This document shows, in pieces, positions 45,320-53,079 of a stretch of 64,000 nucleotides of DNA (the first letter of the stretch is position 1; the number at the start of each line of letters is the position of its first letter). Under the pieces are notes generated by a model. That model ran no database searches and was not told the DNA's origin. It was given only the letters and a program-made list of their open reading frames with translations. Location: NCBI RefSeq assembly GCF_019468465.1, contig NZ_CP080519.1:9045001-9109000 (forward strand). The letters run 5' to 3'. Both the position numbers and the translations under genes were made by a program. The stretch is from Amycolatopsis sp. DSM 110486. GTDB taxonomy: Bacteria > Actinomycetota > Actinomycetes > Mycobacteriales > Pseudonocardiaceae.

Positions 45320-46302
45320 GCGAGTTCACCGTCCTTCGAGCGCACCAGCAACTGCACGTAGCGCGCGGTGACCAGCAGCAGGATCACCAGCATGATCGTG
45401 GCGATGGCCGCGGCCGAGCCGAAGTGGCTGCCCGCGATGCCTTTGAGGTACTGCAGGATCGCGAGCGTCGTGCTCGCGCCGTCGGGCCCGCCCTGGCGGA
45501 TGGCCCAGATCTGGCCGAACATGTTGAAGTCCCACAGCACCGACAGGAACGTGACCATCGTCAGGATCGGGCGGATCGCGGGCCAGCTGACCGCGCGGAA
45601 CGTCTGCCACGGCCCGGCACCGTCGATGCCGGCGGCCTCGTACTGCTCGCGTGGCACGCCGATCAGGCCCGCGTAGAGCGTGAACGCCACGAACGGCGCG
45701 GCCTGCCACAGCACCAGCAGCCCGACGACCGTCATCGTGCTCGCGCCGGTGGAGAACCACGAGTAGCCGATGAACGAGTGGAACCCCAGCCGGTCCAGCG
45801 TCTTGTTCAGGATCCCGTACTGCTGGTCGAAGATCCACTGGAACACCGTGGTCGTCGCGATCACCGGCACGGCCCAGGCGAGCACGAGCGAGATCTGCAG
45901 GAGGATCCGGACCACCGGGTTGAGGTGGCGCATGAGCACCGCGATGACCAGCGCGACCAGCAGCGTGGCGGCCACCAGCAGGGCGGTGAACACGATGGTC
46001 CGGACGGCGACCGCCCAGAAATCCGGGTCCGTCAGCTCCTCGGTGTAGTTGTCGAACCCGACCCACACGGCCTTGCCGGTCACCAGCTCGTGCAGGTCGA
46101 GCTTGCGCAGGCTGATGCCGAGCATCTGGATCGTGGGCCAGCCGAGTAGCACCAGGACGGCGACGAGGGCGGGCAGGAGCAGCAGGTAGGGCGTGGCCCG
46201 CTCGCCGAACCCACCCCGGCGCCGCGGTTTCGCGGGAGTGACGCGCGCCGATGCCGGCGGGGTGGCCCCCGCCGGCATCGGCACGTCTTTGGTGGCGGTC
46301 AT
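45316..46302 (-). CDS. dasB: Amino-sugar ABC transporter permease (DasB-like)
   Basis: A 328-residue MalF-type permease with a Pro/Arg-rich cytoplasmic N-terminus of about 35 residues and six membrane segments. The EAA loop is EQYEAAGIDGAGPWQTFRAVSWP. It overlaps both neighbours by four bases, so the operon is tightly coupled. No ATPase gene is present in the operon; Das and Ngc importers use the shared ATPase MsiK encoded elsewhere. This absence fits that model. Confidence 0.82.
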   Translation of the reverse strand: MTATKDVPMPAGATPPASARVTPAKPRRRGGFGERATPYLLLLPALVAVLVLLGWPTIQMLGISLRKLDLHELVTGKAVWVGFDNYTEELTDPDFWAVAVRTIVFTALLVAATLLVALVIAVLMRHLNPVVRILLQISLVLAWAVPVIATTTVFQWIFDQQYGILNKTLDRLGFHSFIGYSWFSTGASTMTVVGLLVLWQAAPFVAFTLYAGLIGVPREQYEAAGIDGAGPWQTFRAVSWPAIRPILTMVTFLSVLWDFNMFGQIWAIRQGGPDGASTTLAILQYLKGIAGSHFGSAAAIATIMLVILLLVTARYVQLLVRSKDGELA

Positions 46303-47591
46303 CCGCCGATGATCTTGTCGAGGGCGGCGTTGGCGTCAGCCGTGGCCTGGTCGATCGACTTCTTCCCGGTCAGGTACGCCGTCAGCATGTCCTTCAGCGG
46401 GTTCTGGCCCGACTCGACCTCGCCCCACTTCGGGCTGGTGGGCACCGCGCGGCCGTTCTTCGAGGCCTTCGCCATCACGCCGCCGAGCGGGTCCTTGTCC
46501 AGGGCGCTGGTGTCGGTCGAGGTGCCCGGCACGTAGCCGGCGGCGGCCATCTGGCTCATGTACTTGGTGCTGGTGAGCAGCTTCAGGTACTCCTTGGCGA
46601 GGTCCGCGTGCTTGCTGTTGAGCGGGATCACCAGGTTCGAGCCGCCGAGGAACACCGGGGCCGTCTGGCCTGCGGTCTTGCTCGGGATCGGGAACGCGCC
46701 GGTCTTGTCGGTGATGCTCGGGTCGGTCTTCGCGGCCGTGGCGACCTCGCCCGGCGTGCCGATGAACATCGCGACCTTGCCGCCGCCGTAGATGCCGGCC
46801 TGCTGCGGCGTGGCCTCGTCGTTGTCCTTCGGCGCGGTGGTGCCGGAGGCGTCCACGAGCTGCTTGTAGAACTCGAGACCCGCCTTCGCGCCGGCCGAGT
46901 CGAGCGTCGACTTGAAGCCCTTGCCGTCGGCCTGGGCGACGTCGCCGCCGTTGTCCCAGATGAACGACAGCAGGGTGTACCAGTACTGACCTGGCAGGTA
47001 GAGGGGCTGGAAGTCCTTGTCGCTGCCGAACTTCGCCTTCAGCTTGGCGATGTCGTCGAGCCACTCCGCGTTCGAGGTCGGCGGTGCGGTGATACCGGCC
47101 TGCTCGAACATGTCCTTGCGGTAGAGGACCTCGCGGTTGGCGGCGTAGAACGGCACGCCGTAGGTCTTGCCCTCGAACTCGCCCGAGGCCTTGAGCCCGG
47201 TCAGCCACTGCGCGCCGTTGAAGCTGTTGACGTCGGCGGAGAGGTCGGTGAGCACCTCGTCGGAGGCGAACGCCGGGGTCTGGGTGTTGCCGACCTCGAT
47301 CACGTCGGGCGGGGTGTCACTCGCGAGCGCGGTGGTCAGCTTCTGCTGGATGCCGTTCCACGGCTGGATCTGGTAGTTGACCTTGACCCCGGCGTGGGCA
47401 GCCTCGAACTCCTTGTTGAGGGCACCCGTGAGGCTGTCCGGCGCGGAGCCGTCCATGAGCCAGACCGTGAGCGTGCCACCGTCCGAACCACCCGAGCCGG
47501 ACGCGGTGTCACCGCCGCCCGAACCGGCACACCCGGCTGTCGCGAGGGTGAGGGCGGCGGCACCCGCCGCCAGTTTGAGCCAGCGCTTCAC
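46299..47591 (-). CDS. dasA: Solute-binding lipoprotein of the amino-sugar importer (DasA-like)
   Basis: A 430-residue extracellular binding protein. The GTG at 47591, with AAAGGA upstream, gives a short basic start, a hydrophobic core and lipobox TAGC, then a Gly/Ser linker and the family-1 binding fold (LTVWLMDGSAPDSLTGALNKEFEAAH, PPDVIEVGNTQTPAFAS, GGSNLVIPLNSKH). The resemblance to DasA, the chitobiose-binding protein of Streptomyces, is good in layout but was not aligned. Two DasR-like palindromes lie 48-84 bases upstream of the start. It opens the dasA-dasB-dasC-GH3 operon. Confidence 0.83.
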   Translation of the reverse strand: MKRWLKLAAGAAALTLATAGCAGSGGGDTASGSGGSDGGTLTVWLMDGSAPDSLTGALNKEFEAAHAGVKVNYQIQPWNGIQQKLTTALASDTPPDVIEVGNTQTPAFASDEVLTDLSADVNSFNGAQWLTGLKASGEFEGKTYGVPFYAANREVLYRKDMFEQAGITAPPTSNAEWLDDIAKLKAKFGSDKDFQPLYLPGQYWYTLLSFIWDNGGDVAQADGKGFKSTLDSAGAKAGLEFYKQLVDASGTTAPKDNDEATPQQAGIYGGGKVAMFIGTPGEVATAAKTDPSITDKTGAFPIPSKTAGQTAPVFLGGSNLVIPLNSKHADLAKEYLKLLTSTKYMSQMAAAGYVPGTSTDTSALDKDPLGGVMAKASKNGRAVPTSPKWGEVESGQNPLKDMLTAYLTGKKSIDQATADANAALDKIIGG

Positions 47592-47638
47592 TTGTCTGTC
47601 CTTTCGGTGTCCGGCCCCCAGGCCGGTCGAGTGACAAA

Positions 47639-47650
47639 TGGTGTAGACCA
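47639..47650 (-). promoter_or_regulatory. DasR-like operator 1 of the das operon
   Basis: TGGTGTAGACCA differs by one base from the DasR consensus TGGTCTAGACCA. Confidence 0.65.
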
Positions 47651-47663
47651 ATGTTGAGCAGAG

Positions 47664-47675
47664 TGGTCCGGACCA
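47664..47675 (-). promoter_or_regulatory. DasR-like operator 2 of the das operon
   Basis: TGGTCCGGACCA is a perfect palindrome matching the consensus except for the two central bases, 25 bases from operator 1 centre to centre. Confidence 0.65.
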
Positions 47676-47724
47676 CAGCTGGTGTCAAGCCGGTTGCCAA
47701 GACGTTGTAAACGCGACGGGGAGT

Positions 47725-48069
47725 TTGACGCTGCGTGTCCGGCCGGTTACCAGCATGCGGCGCAAAAGCGCAGGTGGCGCACCGGAAAACCTTTACCGGG
47801 CAGGGTTTGTCTCGCCGTGGCGGTTGTTCGTGAAGACCTCGCCGGACCGCGGGATGCGGACAGAAGCTGTCCGCGAGACGGGGCGCGACCCGGTCCAGTG
47901 GTACGGGCTGGTCCGCCTGAAGGGCGGACGGCGCGAAATCGGCGAGGCTCGGACAGAGCCGAGAGCGGACATCGGCCCCGCGAGCGTACGGAAGCCCGCG
48001 ATCGAGGTCCGGGTGGGCGACTCCCGCTGGCCGGGACACCGCGAAAACGAGTGCTGCTCAAGGCGTTGA
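47725..48069 (+). CDS. Doubtful hypothetical ORF in the gap upstream of dasA
   Basis: An open frame of 114 codons (TTG 47725; ATG 47754 in frame) in the 613-base interval 47592-48204. Third codon positions are fairly GC-rich in its middle, which is weak support. I recognise no domain, and no good ribosome-binding site precedes either start. Apart from this frame, the operators and the stem-loop at 48080, I see nothing in the interval. Confidence 0.2.
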   Translation: MTLRVRPVTSMRRKSAGGAPENLYRAGFVSPWRLFVKTSPDRGMRTEAVRETGRDPVQWYGLVRLKGGRREIGEARTEPRADIGPASVRKPAIEVRVGDSRWPGHRENECCSRR

Positions 48070-48079
48070 CACACGAAAA

Positions 48080-48109
48080 GGCCCCGCCCGGCGGGTGCCG
48101 GGCGGGGCC
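48080..48109 (-). terminator. Rho-independent terminator of the SH3 protein gene
   Basis: GGCCCCGCCCGGC and GCCGGGCGGGGCC form a perfect 13-base stem with a GGGT loop. On the minus strand it is followed by CTTTTC. It lies about 95 bases past the stop of the gene at 48205. Confidence 0.85.
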
Positions 48110-48204
48110 GTGGTGCGCTCCCCGAGCGGGTCAGGGTCGATCGTTCGGCGGTTGACCGAGCGGTGCCGGCTTGGTCAGCCCTGGATCGTCGAGTACCGGA
48201 CCGG

Positions 48205-48981
48205 TCAGTGGTTGACCTTGAACCACGGCTGCGACCAGCCGAGGTAGGTCTGGCCCCACGAGCTCTTGATCTCCGAGATCGTGGTCTGGGTGTAGCTGCC
48301 CGCGCCGTGGATGTCGTTCGACAGGAACTGGCCGCCGCCGATCGAGATCATGGTGTGGCCCGCGCCGCCGTTGGAGAAGAAGGCGAGCCCGCCGGCCGGC
48401 ACGTTCTGGTCGCCGGCGTGCTTGTACTGCGCGGGGATCTGGGTCCAGTGCACGTACGCGGTCTCGGAACCGCTGGCGGAGAACCCGTAGTTCTGGGCGT
48501 TGATGCGGTCGCACCAGCCGTCGTAGGAGGCGACGTTGTTGGTGTGCACGCGGGTCTTGGCGTAGGCCACGGCCTGCGCGCAGGTCTTCGCGTCACCGAG
48601 CCCGGTGGTGGAGCAGGTGCTCTGCGGCGGCGTCGGGACGCCGGTGCAGTCCGGGGCGATGCGGCCGTCGGAACCGGTGTAGACGTAGGTGTCGGTGATG
48701 TAGCCGCCCTTTGCGGCGACGTGGTCCCAGATGTTGCTGGTGCCGTACTTGCCGGTCACCGTGTCGCCGGTGGTCTGGCAGTCGATGACCACGGCGGTGC
48801 CGTCGGCGATGGTGCCGACGGAGCTCGCGCCGGTGCCGGGCGCCGAACGTACGGTGAGCGGCGCGCCGGAGTCGGTGTGCACGGTGCCGTTGGCGTCGGC
48901 GGCCAGCGCCGGCGCGATGCCCGACAGCGTCAGCGCCGCGGCGAACGCGACCAAACCCAGCGTGCGTTTCGCGATTCTCAT
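48205..48981 (-). CDS. Secreted SH3-domain protein with amidase/peptidase-like C-terminus
   Basis: A 258-residue exported protein: signal peptide MRIAKRTLGLVAFAAALTLSG... cut near ALA. A bacterial SH3 domain follows (residues about 30-110: LTVRSAPGTGASSVGTIADGTAVVIDCQTTG, YITDTYVYTG). The C-terminal domain contains SYDGWCDRINAQNYGF, GGLAFFSNGGAGHTMISIGGGQFLSND, compatible with an NlpC/CHAP-like Cys-His fold. It probably acts on the cell wall. ATG 48981 has AGGAGG upstream. A catalytic function is not certain, since the Cys/His arrangement is not a textbook motif. Confidence 0.7.
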   Translation of the reverse strand: MRIAKRTLGLVAFAAALTLSGIAPALAADANGTVHTDSGAPLTVRSAPGTGASSVGTIADGTAVVIDCQTTGDTVTGKYGTSNIWDHVAAKGGYITDTYVYTGSDGRIAPDCTGVPTPPQSTCSTTGLGDAKTCAQAVAYAKTRVHTNNVASYDGWCDRINAQNYGFSASGSETAYVHWTQIPAQYKHAGDQNVPAGGLAFFSNGGAGHTMISIGGGQFLSNDIHGAGSYTQTTISEIKSSWGQTYLGWSQPWFKVNH

Positions 48982-49095
48982 CCTCGGTCCTCCTGATCCC
49001 CAGTGGGTGTGGGAACCAGGTTCGCCCGAGCCGATACACGCGCCGTACAAATGCGTTCGCGGCGGCCGTGAACCCCGGACAATCCGGGCGCGCGG

Positions 49096-50028
49096 TCAGC
49101 CCTTGCGGGGGTGGCCCGACTTGCGCCGCGGCACGTAGTCGCGGCTGTCGCCCTGGATCAGCCGCGAGCGCAACGTGGTGAGCAGCTCCGAGGTCTGGTT
49201 GGCGTGGTCCTCGTCGCGCGAGGCCAGCCCGAGCAGCAGCGCGTCCGCCAGCACCTCGGCGCTGAGCATCTCGCCGGTGAAGTTGCTGGGGGAGTGCGTG
49301 GCCTGCAGGGCCACGGCCACGCGGTCGCCGAAGACGGGCGCGAGCGAGTCGGTGATCAGCAGCGTGTGGGCGCCGACCTCGCGCGTGCGATCGAGGAGCA
49401 CCTCGATGTCGCCGAGCAGCCGGCTCGGCAGGAACAGCACCACGACGTCGCCCTCGCCGAGGCCGAGCAGGTCGTCGGCGAGGCGGAAGCCGGTCGCGCC
49501 GCTGGCGCGGGCGCGCCGGCCCATCCGGCCCAGGCGCAACGCGACGTACCCGGCAAGGAAACTCGACGGGCCGATGCCGAAGGCCAGCACCTCGCGCGCG
49601 CCGGCCAGCAGGTCCACGGCCTTCTCGAAGTCCTCCTCCGAAATGAGGCGCCAGGTCTCGGCCAGCCGCTCGGTCGCCTCGGTGAACACGCGCGCGAGCA
49701 CGGTCGTGGGCTCGCCGGTGGGCTCGCCGATCTGGCGGTGGCGCAGCTCGATCGACGGGCTGGTCTCGGTGACCACCTGCCGGGCGAGGTGCTGGCGCAT
49801 GTCGGCCAGGCCGCTGTAGCCGAGCGTCTTGGCGGTGCGGACCACGGTGGCGTCGCTCGTGCCCGTGGCCGAGCCGATCTGCTCGGCGGTGGCGAAGATC
49901 GCCTCGCGTGCGTGGTGGCGCAGGTACTCGGCGACGGCGCGCTCGGCCCGCGACATCCCGGCGAGGCGGCCGGTGATCCGCTCTGTGAGCGAATCGCCGC
50001 CGTCGGCGGGGGTGGCGTCGTCGGGCAT
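49096..50028 (-). CDS. RpiR/MurR-family regulator with SIS domain
   Basis: A 310-residue regulator. The HTH is in residues about 15-90 (LAGMSRAERAVAEYLRHHAREAIFATAEQIGSATGTSDATVVRTAKTLGYSG). The sugar-phosphate-binding SIS domain follows from about residue 125 (VLAFGIGPSSFLAGYVALRLGRMG, DVVVLFLPSRLLGDIEVLLDRTREVGAHTLLITDS). RpiR proteins sense phosphorylated sugars, commonly amino-sugar or N-acetylmuramate derivatives. This fits the das-like operon 1.5 kb away on the same strand. ATG 50028, with AGGAG upstream, is preferred to the in-frame ATG at 50058. Confidence 0.85.
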   Translation of the reverse strand: MPDDATPADGGDSLTERITGRLAGMSRAERAVAEYLRHHAREAIFATAEQIGSATGTSDATVVRTAKTLGYSGLADMRQHLARQVVTETSPSIELRHRQIGEPTGEPTTVLARVFTEATERLAETWRLISEEDFEKAVDLLAGAREVLAFGIGPSSFLAGYVALRLGRMGRRARASGATGFRLADDLLGLGEGDVVVLFLPSRLLGDIEVLLDRTREVGAHTLLITDSLAPVFGDRVAVALQATHSPSNFTGEMLSAEVLADALLLGLASRDEDHANQTSELLTTLRSRLIQGDSRDYVPRRKSGHPRKG

Positions 50029-50162
50029 CGGATCACTCTCCTGTCGGCTCGCCTGCATCGTAGTGGTCCGCGGTGCCGTCGTGTGCGGGACCACAGTGGA
50101 CGGTGTGGCGCGCCCCTGTGATCCGCGGCGTGGGTTGCCCTCCAGGAATGCGCTGACTAGGG

Positions 50163-50195
50163 TTCGAGTTAGTCATCGTTAGTGACTAATTCGAA
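50163..50195 (+). promoter_or_regulatory. Long inverted-repeat operator upstream of the fusion hydrolase
   Basis: Arms TTCGAGTTAGTCA (50163-50175) and TGACTAATTCGAA (50183-50195) pair at 12 of 13 positions around 7 bases. Nested in it, TTAGTGACTAA (50179-50189) is a perfect 11-base palindrome of TetR type. The start codon is 15 bases away. Confidence 0.6.
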
Positions 50196-50209
50196 TCGAG
50201 GAGCTGACG

Positions 50210-51334
50210 ATGTCGGTGATCGAGCTGACGACCTTCACGGTCCGTCCCGACCGGACGCGGGCGATGCTGGACGCCCGCCCCGGCATGGTGGAGGCCTTCC
50301 ACCGGGACCGGCGCGGATTCGTGTCGGCGCGCCTGGTGCGGGTGTCTGAGGACACCTGGCTGGACTTCGTCGAGTGGACCGACGACACGGCCTGGGACGC
50401 CTCGCGCGCGAAGGGTGCGAACCAGCCGGAGATCGCCGAGTTCTTCGCGACGCTCGACACTTTGGTGAGCTCCGAGCGGGGCGTGCGCTACGACGACCCG
50501 GCGGGCGCGAGGGTCCGGACCATTGCCTATGGGCCTTCGCCGTCGCAGGTGGGGGAGCTGTACCTGCCTGAGGGAGCCGGGCCGTTCCCGGTGGTGGTGC
50601 TCGCCCACGGCGGGTTCTGGACGGCACTGTACGACCGCCGCCAGATGACCCGTCTCGCCGACGACCTCGTAGCGCGCGGGTACGCGGTGTGGAACGTCGA
50701 GTACCGCCGCCTGGGCGAATCCGGCGGCGGCTGGCCGGGCACGTTCACCGACTTCGCCGCGGCGGTGGACGCCGTCGCCACCCTCGACCCCGCGCTCGAC
50801 GTCTCGCGTGTCGTCCTCGTCGGCCACTCCGCCGGCGGCCAGCTCTCGGCCTGGGCCGCCGGCCGTTCGGCTCTGCCCGCCGGCGCACCGGGCGCGGACC
50901 CCAGGGTCACGCCCGTCGCCGTCGTGTCACTCGCCGGTGTCCTGGACCTGCGCGGGGCGGCCGACGCCCGCCTCGGCCGCGAACTGGCCGATCCTGATCT
51001 GCCGGCCCCGGCCGGTGCCCCCGTCGAAGCGGACCCCGCGTACGTTCCGGCCATCGCCGCCCTCGCCGGCAACGGTCTGGTCCCCGCCCTCCTCGGCGGC
51101 ACCCCGGCCACCGTCCCGGACCGCTACGCCCTCGCCACCCCGGCCGACACCGGCGTCCCCCTGCTGGTCGTGCACGGCGACGCGGACGAGATCATCCCGG
51201 CGGCCCCGGCGCGCAGCCCGTACGCGGAGGAGACGATCGACGTCGCGGGCGCGGGCCACTTCGAGGTGATCGACCCGGCGGACCCGTCGTGGGCGCGCGT
51301 AGTGGCGTGGCTGGAGACCAAGCCGGCCGGGTGA
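50210..51334 (+). CDS. Fusion of an antibiotic-monooxygenase-like domain to an alpha/beta hydrolase
   Basis: A 374-residue two-domain protein. Residues about 1-95 form a ferredoxin-like barrel of the ABM/dimeric alpha-beta type (IELTTFTVRPDRTRAMLDARPGMVEAFH, FVSARLVRVSEDTWLDFVEWTD). Residues about 100-374 are a serine hydrolase with VVLAHGGFWTALYDRR, NVEYRRLGE, nucleophile GHSAGG (Ser near 207), Asp in HGDADEIIP and His in GAGHFEVID. The hydrolase half resembles the protein at 7405. ABM domains may bind the substrate or dimerise rather than oxygenate. RBS GAGGAG is strong. A large palindrome upstream implies tight control by an unlinked regulator. Confidence 0.8.
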   Translation: MSVIELTTFTVRPDRTRAMLDARPGMVEAFHRDRRGFVSARLVRVSEDTWLDFVEWTDDTAWDASRAKGANQPEIAEFFATLDTLVSSERGVRYDDPAGARVRTIAYGPSPSQVGELYLPEGAGPFPVVVLAHGGFWTALYDRRQMTRLADDLVARGYAVWNVEYRRLGESGGGWPGTFTDFAAAVDAVATLDPALDVSRVVLVGHSAGGQLSAWAAGRSALPAGAPGADPRVTPVAVVSLAGVLDLRGAADARLGRELADPDLPAPAGAPVEADPAYVPAIAALAGNGLVPALLGGTPATVPDRYALATPADTGVPLLVVHGDADEIIPAAPARSPYAEETIDVAGAGHFEVIDPADPSWARVVAWLETKPAG

Positions 51335-51373
51335 TCGGCGGGGGAGCTCGGCCGGGTGACCGGGGCCGGTCGC

Positions 51374-51379
51374 TACGCT
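51374..51379 (+). promoter_or_regulatory. Leaderless -10 element of the YrdB-like gene
   Basis: TACGCT lies seven bases before the ATG at 51387, with no ribosome-binding site. Confidence 0.6.
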
Positions 51380-51386
51380 GCCGGGC

Positions 51387-51752
51387 ATGACCACCACTCG
51401 TCCGGCTTTGCGGGGGTTGCCCGGGTTCGTGCTCATCGTGCGGTTCTGCACGGAGCTGGCCCTGCTGGCGGGCCTGGCGGTCGCCGGGGCGCGGCTGGGT
51501 GGGGGTGTGCTGCTGGACGTCGTCGGCGGGGTGCTGTGGCCGGTGCTGGCCGGGGCGATCTGGGCGCTCGTCGTGGCCCCCAAGGCGCCGCGGCGGGCGC
51601 CGGAGCCGACGCGGTTCATCCTGGAGTTCGCGTTGTTCGCGGCGGCGGCCGTGGCGCTGGCGGCGTCCGGGCTGCTGATCGCCGGGATCGTGCTCGCGGT
51701 GGTCGGCGTGGCGACGGCGGTCGCGGTGCGGGTCTTCGCCAAGGACTCCTAG
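51387..51752 (+). CDS. YrdB-family membrane protein
   Basis: A 121-residue integral membrane protein with four hydrophobic segments: FVLIVRFCTELALLAGLAVAG, LLDVVGGVLWPVLAGAIWALVVAP, the central FILEFALFAAAAVALAAS, and LLIAGIVLAVVGVATAVAVRVF. The APKAPRRAPEPTRFILEFALF loop is typical of the YrdB (DUF2568) family, whose function is unknown. Single gene with a leaderless promoter. Confidence 0.78.
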   Translation: MTTTRPALRGLPGFVLIVRFCTELALLAGLAVAGARLGGGVLLDVVGGVLWPVLAGAIWALVVAPKAPRRAPEPTRFILEFALFAAAAVALAASGLLIAGIVLAVVGVATAVAVRVFAKDS

Positions 51753-51775
51753 CCGGAAGCCCTGGTTGTGCTGCC

Positions 51776-52528
51776 TCAGTCGAGCCGGTCCAGGACGTCC
51801 AGGTCGGCGCGGGTCAGCGAGTTCGTGGTGATCGCCAGCTCCGTCAGCAGGTTGTGGTTGAGCGAGTTCCCGATCGGCTCCGGCACCTCCGTGCGCTTGA
51901 GCCCGCGCACGCCCTGACCCGAGAGTCGCTCGCGCACGGCCGCGATCACGCGGTCGACCTTCCGCACGTCCCACTCGCCGCCCGGCTCGAGCGCGCCCAT
52001 GATCTCGGCGACGTGGCCACGGCTCATGGGCTGCGGCTGGACCTCCCGGCGCAGGTACTGCTGGCCGAGCACCGTGAGCACGAGCCGCTGGGCGGCGGTG
52101 AGGTCCCACTGCCGGCCGGGCAGCGTCGGACCGGTGACGGGCATCGGCCGGTTGTGGTCGGGCGCGTTGACGCGGACCTCGAGCGGGTGCTTGCGCCCGC
52201 CGGCGCCGACCACGAGCAGCGTGGTGAAGCCCGCCGGCAGCGGCTCGGGCTCGTCGTCGGAGTGCAGCAGCCGCGTGGGGGAGAACTCGATCGGCGTGTG
52301 GCCGGAGTTGCTCAGCAGCCACCAGCCCCGCCGGTACGTCAGCGCGCCGTGCTCCCGGCTCACGCGCGGGTCGTCCTCGCCGACCTTGACACCGTCCGGC
52401 CCGGGTTGGCGCCCGAACGGCAGCCGCGCGTACTCGGCGGGCAGCACGACGGCCGTGCCCGCCAGGCCGCGGACCACGACGGCGCCTGGTGTCTCGGACG
52501 CGGGGTTGTCAGCGGGAAAGGAGGTCAC
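51776..52528 (-). CDS. FHA-domain protein
   Basis: A 250-residue cytoplasmic protein. The forkhead-associated fold, which binds phosphothreonine, is recognisable by PFGRQPGPDGVKVGEDDPRVSREHGALTYRRGWWLLSNSGHTPI, with the SREHG core and the following Asn. The C-terminal half (LTAAQRLVLTVLGQQYLRREVQPQPMSRGHVAEIMGAL...VDRVIAAVRERL) looks like a winged-helix or bacterial activation-type fold. A Ser/Thr kinase is encoded 550 bases away, a possible functional partner. GTG 52528 follows GAGGA; the longer upstream frame is antisense to the lipoprotein gene. Confidence 0.8.
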   Translation of the reverse strand: MTSFPADNPASETPGAVVVRGLAGTAVVLPAEYARLPFGRQPGPDGVKVGEDDPRVSREHGALTYRRGWWLLSNSGHTPIEFSPTRLLHSDDEPEPLPAGFTTLLVVGAGGRKHPLEVRVNAPDHNRPMPVTGPTLPGRQWDLTAAQRLVLTVLGQQYLRREVQPQPMSRGHVAEIMGALEPGGEWDVRKVDRVIAAVRERLSGQGVRGLKRTEVPEPIGNSLNHNLLTELAITTNSLTRADLDVLDRLD

Positions 52529-52571
52529 CTCGGGTCCTCTCGAATCGGGGACCGGTCCCGTCGCAGGCCGG

Positions 52572-52577
52572 TACGGT
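52572..52577 (+). promoter_or_regulatory. Leaderless -10 element of the lipoprotein gene
   Basis: TACGGT lies six bases before the ATG at 52584. Confidence 0.5.
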
Positions 52578-52583
52578 GCGCGC

Positions 52584-53069
52584 ATGGATCTTCGCACCAC
52601 TGCCCGGGCGGCCGCCGCCCCCGTGGCCGCCGCGGCTCTGCTCGCCGCTCTCTGCGCGTGCGGGAGCGACGCCGCCCCCGCGGCACCGGCGCCGTCGGCG
52701 TCCGCGCCCGCCTCGTCCTCTTCGGTCGCTCCGCCCTCGACGTCGGTGCCCGACCGCGAGCCGCACACCCTCGTGCTCAACGCGACGGGCGAGGGCAAGC
52801 TGACGCAGATCGAGTACACGCTCGACGGCGAGACGAAGCAGGCCGGCGCGGTGTCCCTGCCGTGGCGTCAGTCGCTCACCGTTCCGGCCGACGGCAAACC
52901 GCACCAGTGGACGCTCGAGATCTCCTACGCGGGCGGCACCAAGGGCACCGTGGACATGTTCTCGATCGTCGACGGCAAGGAGAGCATCCACACGGGTGCG
53001 GGCAGCGCGGGTTCGCCCGGCTCGCACATCAGTGGCAGCGCGTCCGTCGGCGGGACCGTGCAGGGCTGA
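52584..53069 (+). CDS. Small secreted lipoprotein (MmpS-like fold)
   Basis: A 161-residue lipoprotein: Arg-containing start, hydrophobic core, lipobox LCAC with the Cys near residue 26, then a Pro/Ala/Ser linker of about 30 residues. A single small beta domain follows (HTLVLNATGEGKLTQIEYTLDGETKQAGAVSLPWRQSLTV...WTLEISYAGGTKGTVDMFSIVDGK). The domain pattern resembles mycobacterial MmpS and related Ig-like proteins. No MmpL partner is nearby, so the role is unknown. It is read divergently from the FHA gene and convergently with the kinase gene. Confidence 0.7.
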   Translation: MDLRTTARAAAAPVAAAALLAALCACGSDAAPAAPAPSASAPASSSSVAPPSTSVPDREPHTLVLNATGEGKLTQIEYTLDGETKQAGAVSLPWRQSLTVPADGKPHQWTLEISYAGGTKGTVDMFSIVDGKESIHTGAGSAGSPGSHISGSASVGGTVQG

Positions 53070-53079
53070 GGAACCGCGC

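Noticed and set aside
47682..48155. Second plus-strand ORF in the gap upstream of dasA
   Set aside because: It runs through the perfect terminator hairpin of the opposite gene, with Arg/Gly/Pro-rich composition and no start signal.
50061..50095. A further DasR site upstream of the RpiR gene (TGGTCC ... GGACCA)
   Set aside because: The half sites are over 20 bases apart and do not form the compact 12-mer seen at 47639 and 47664.
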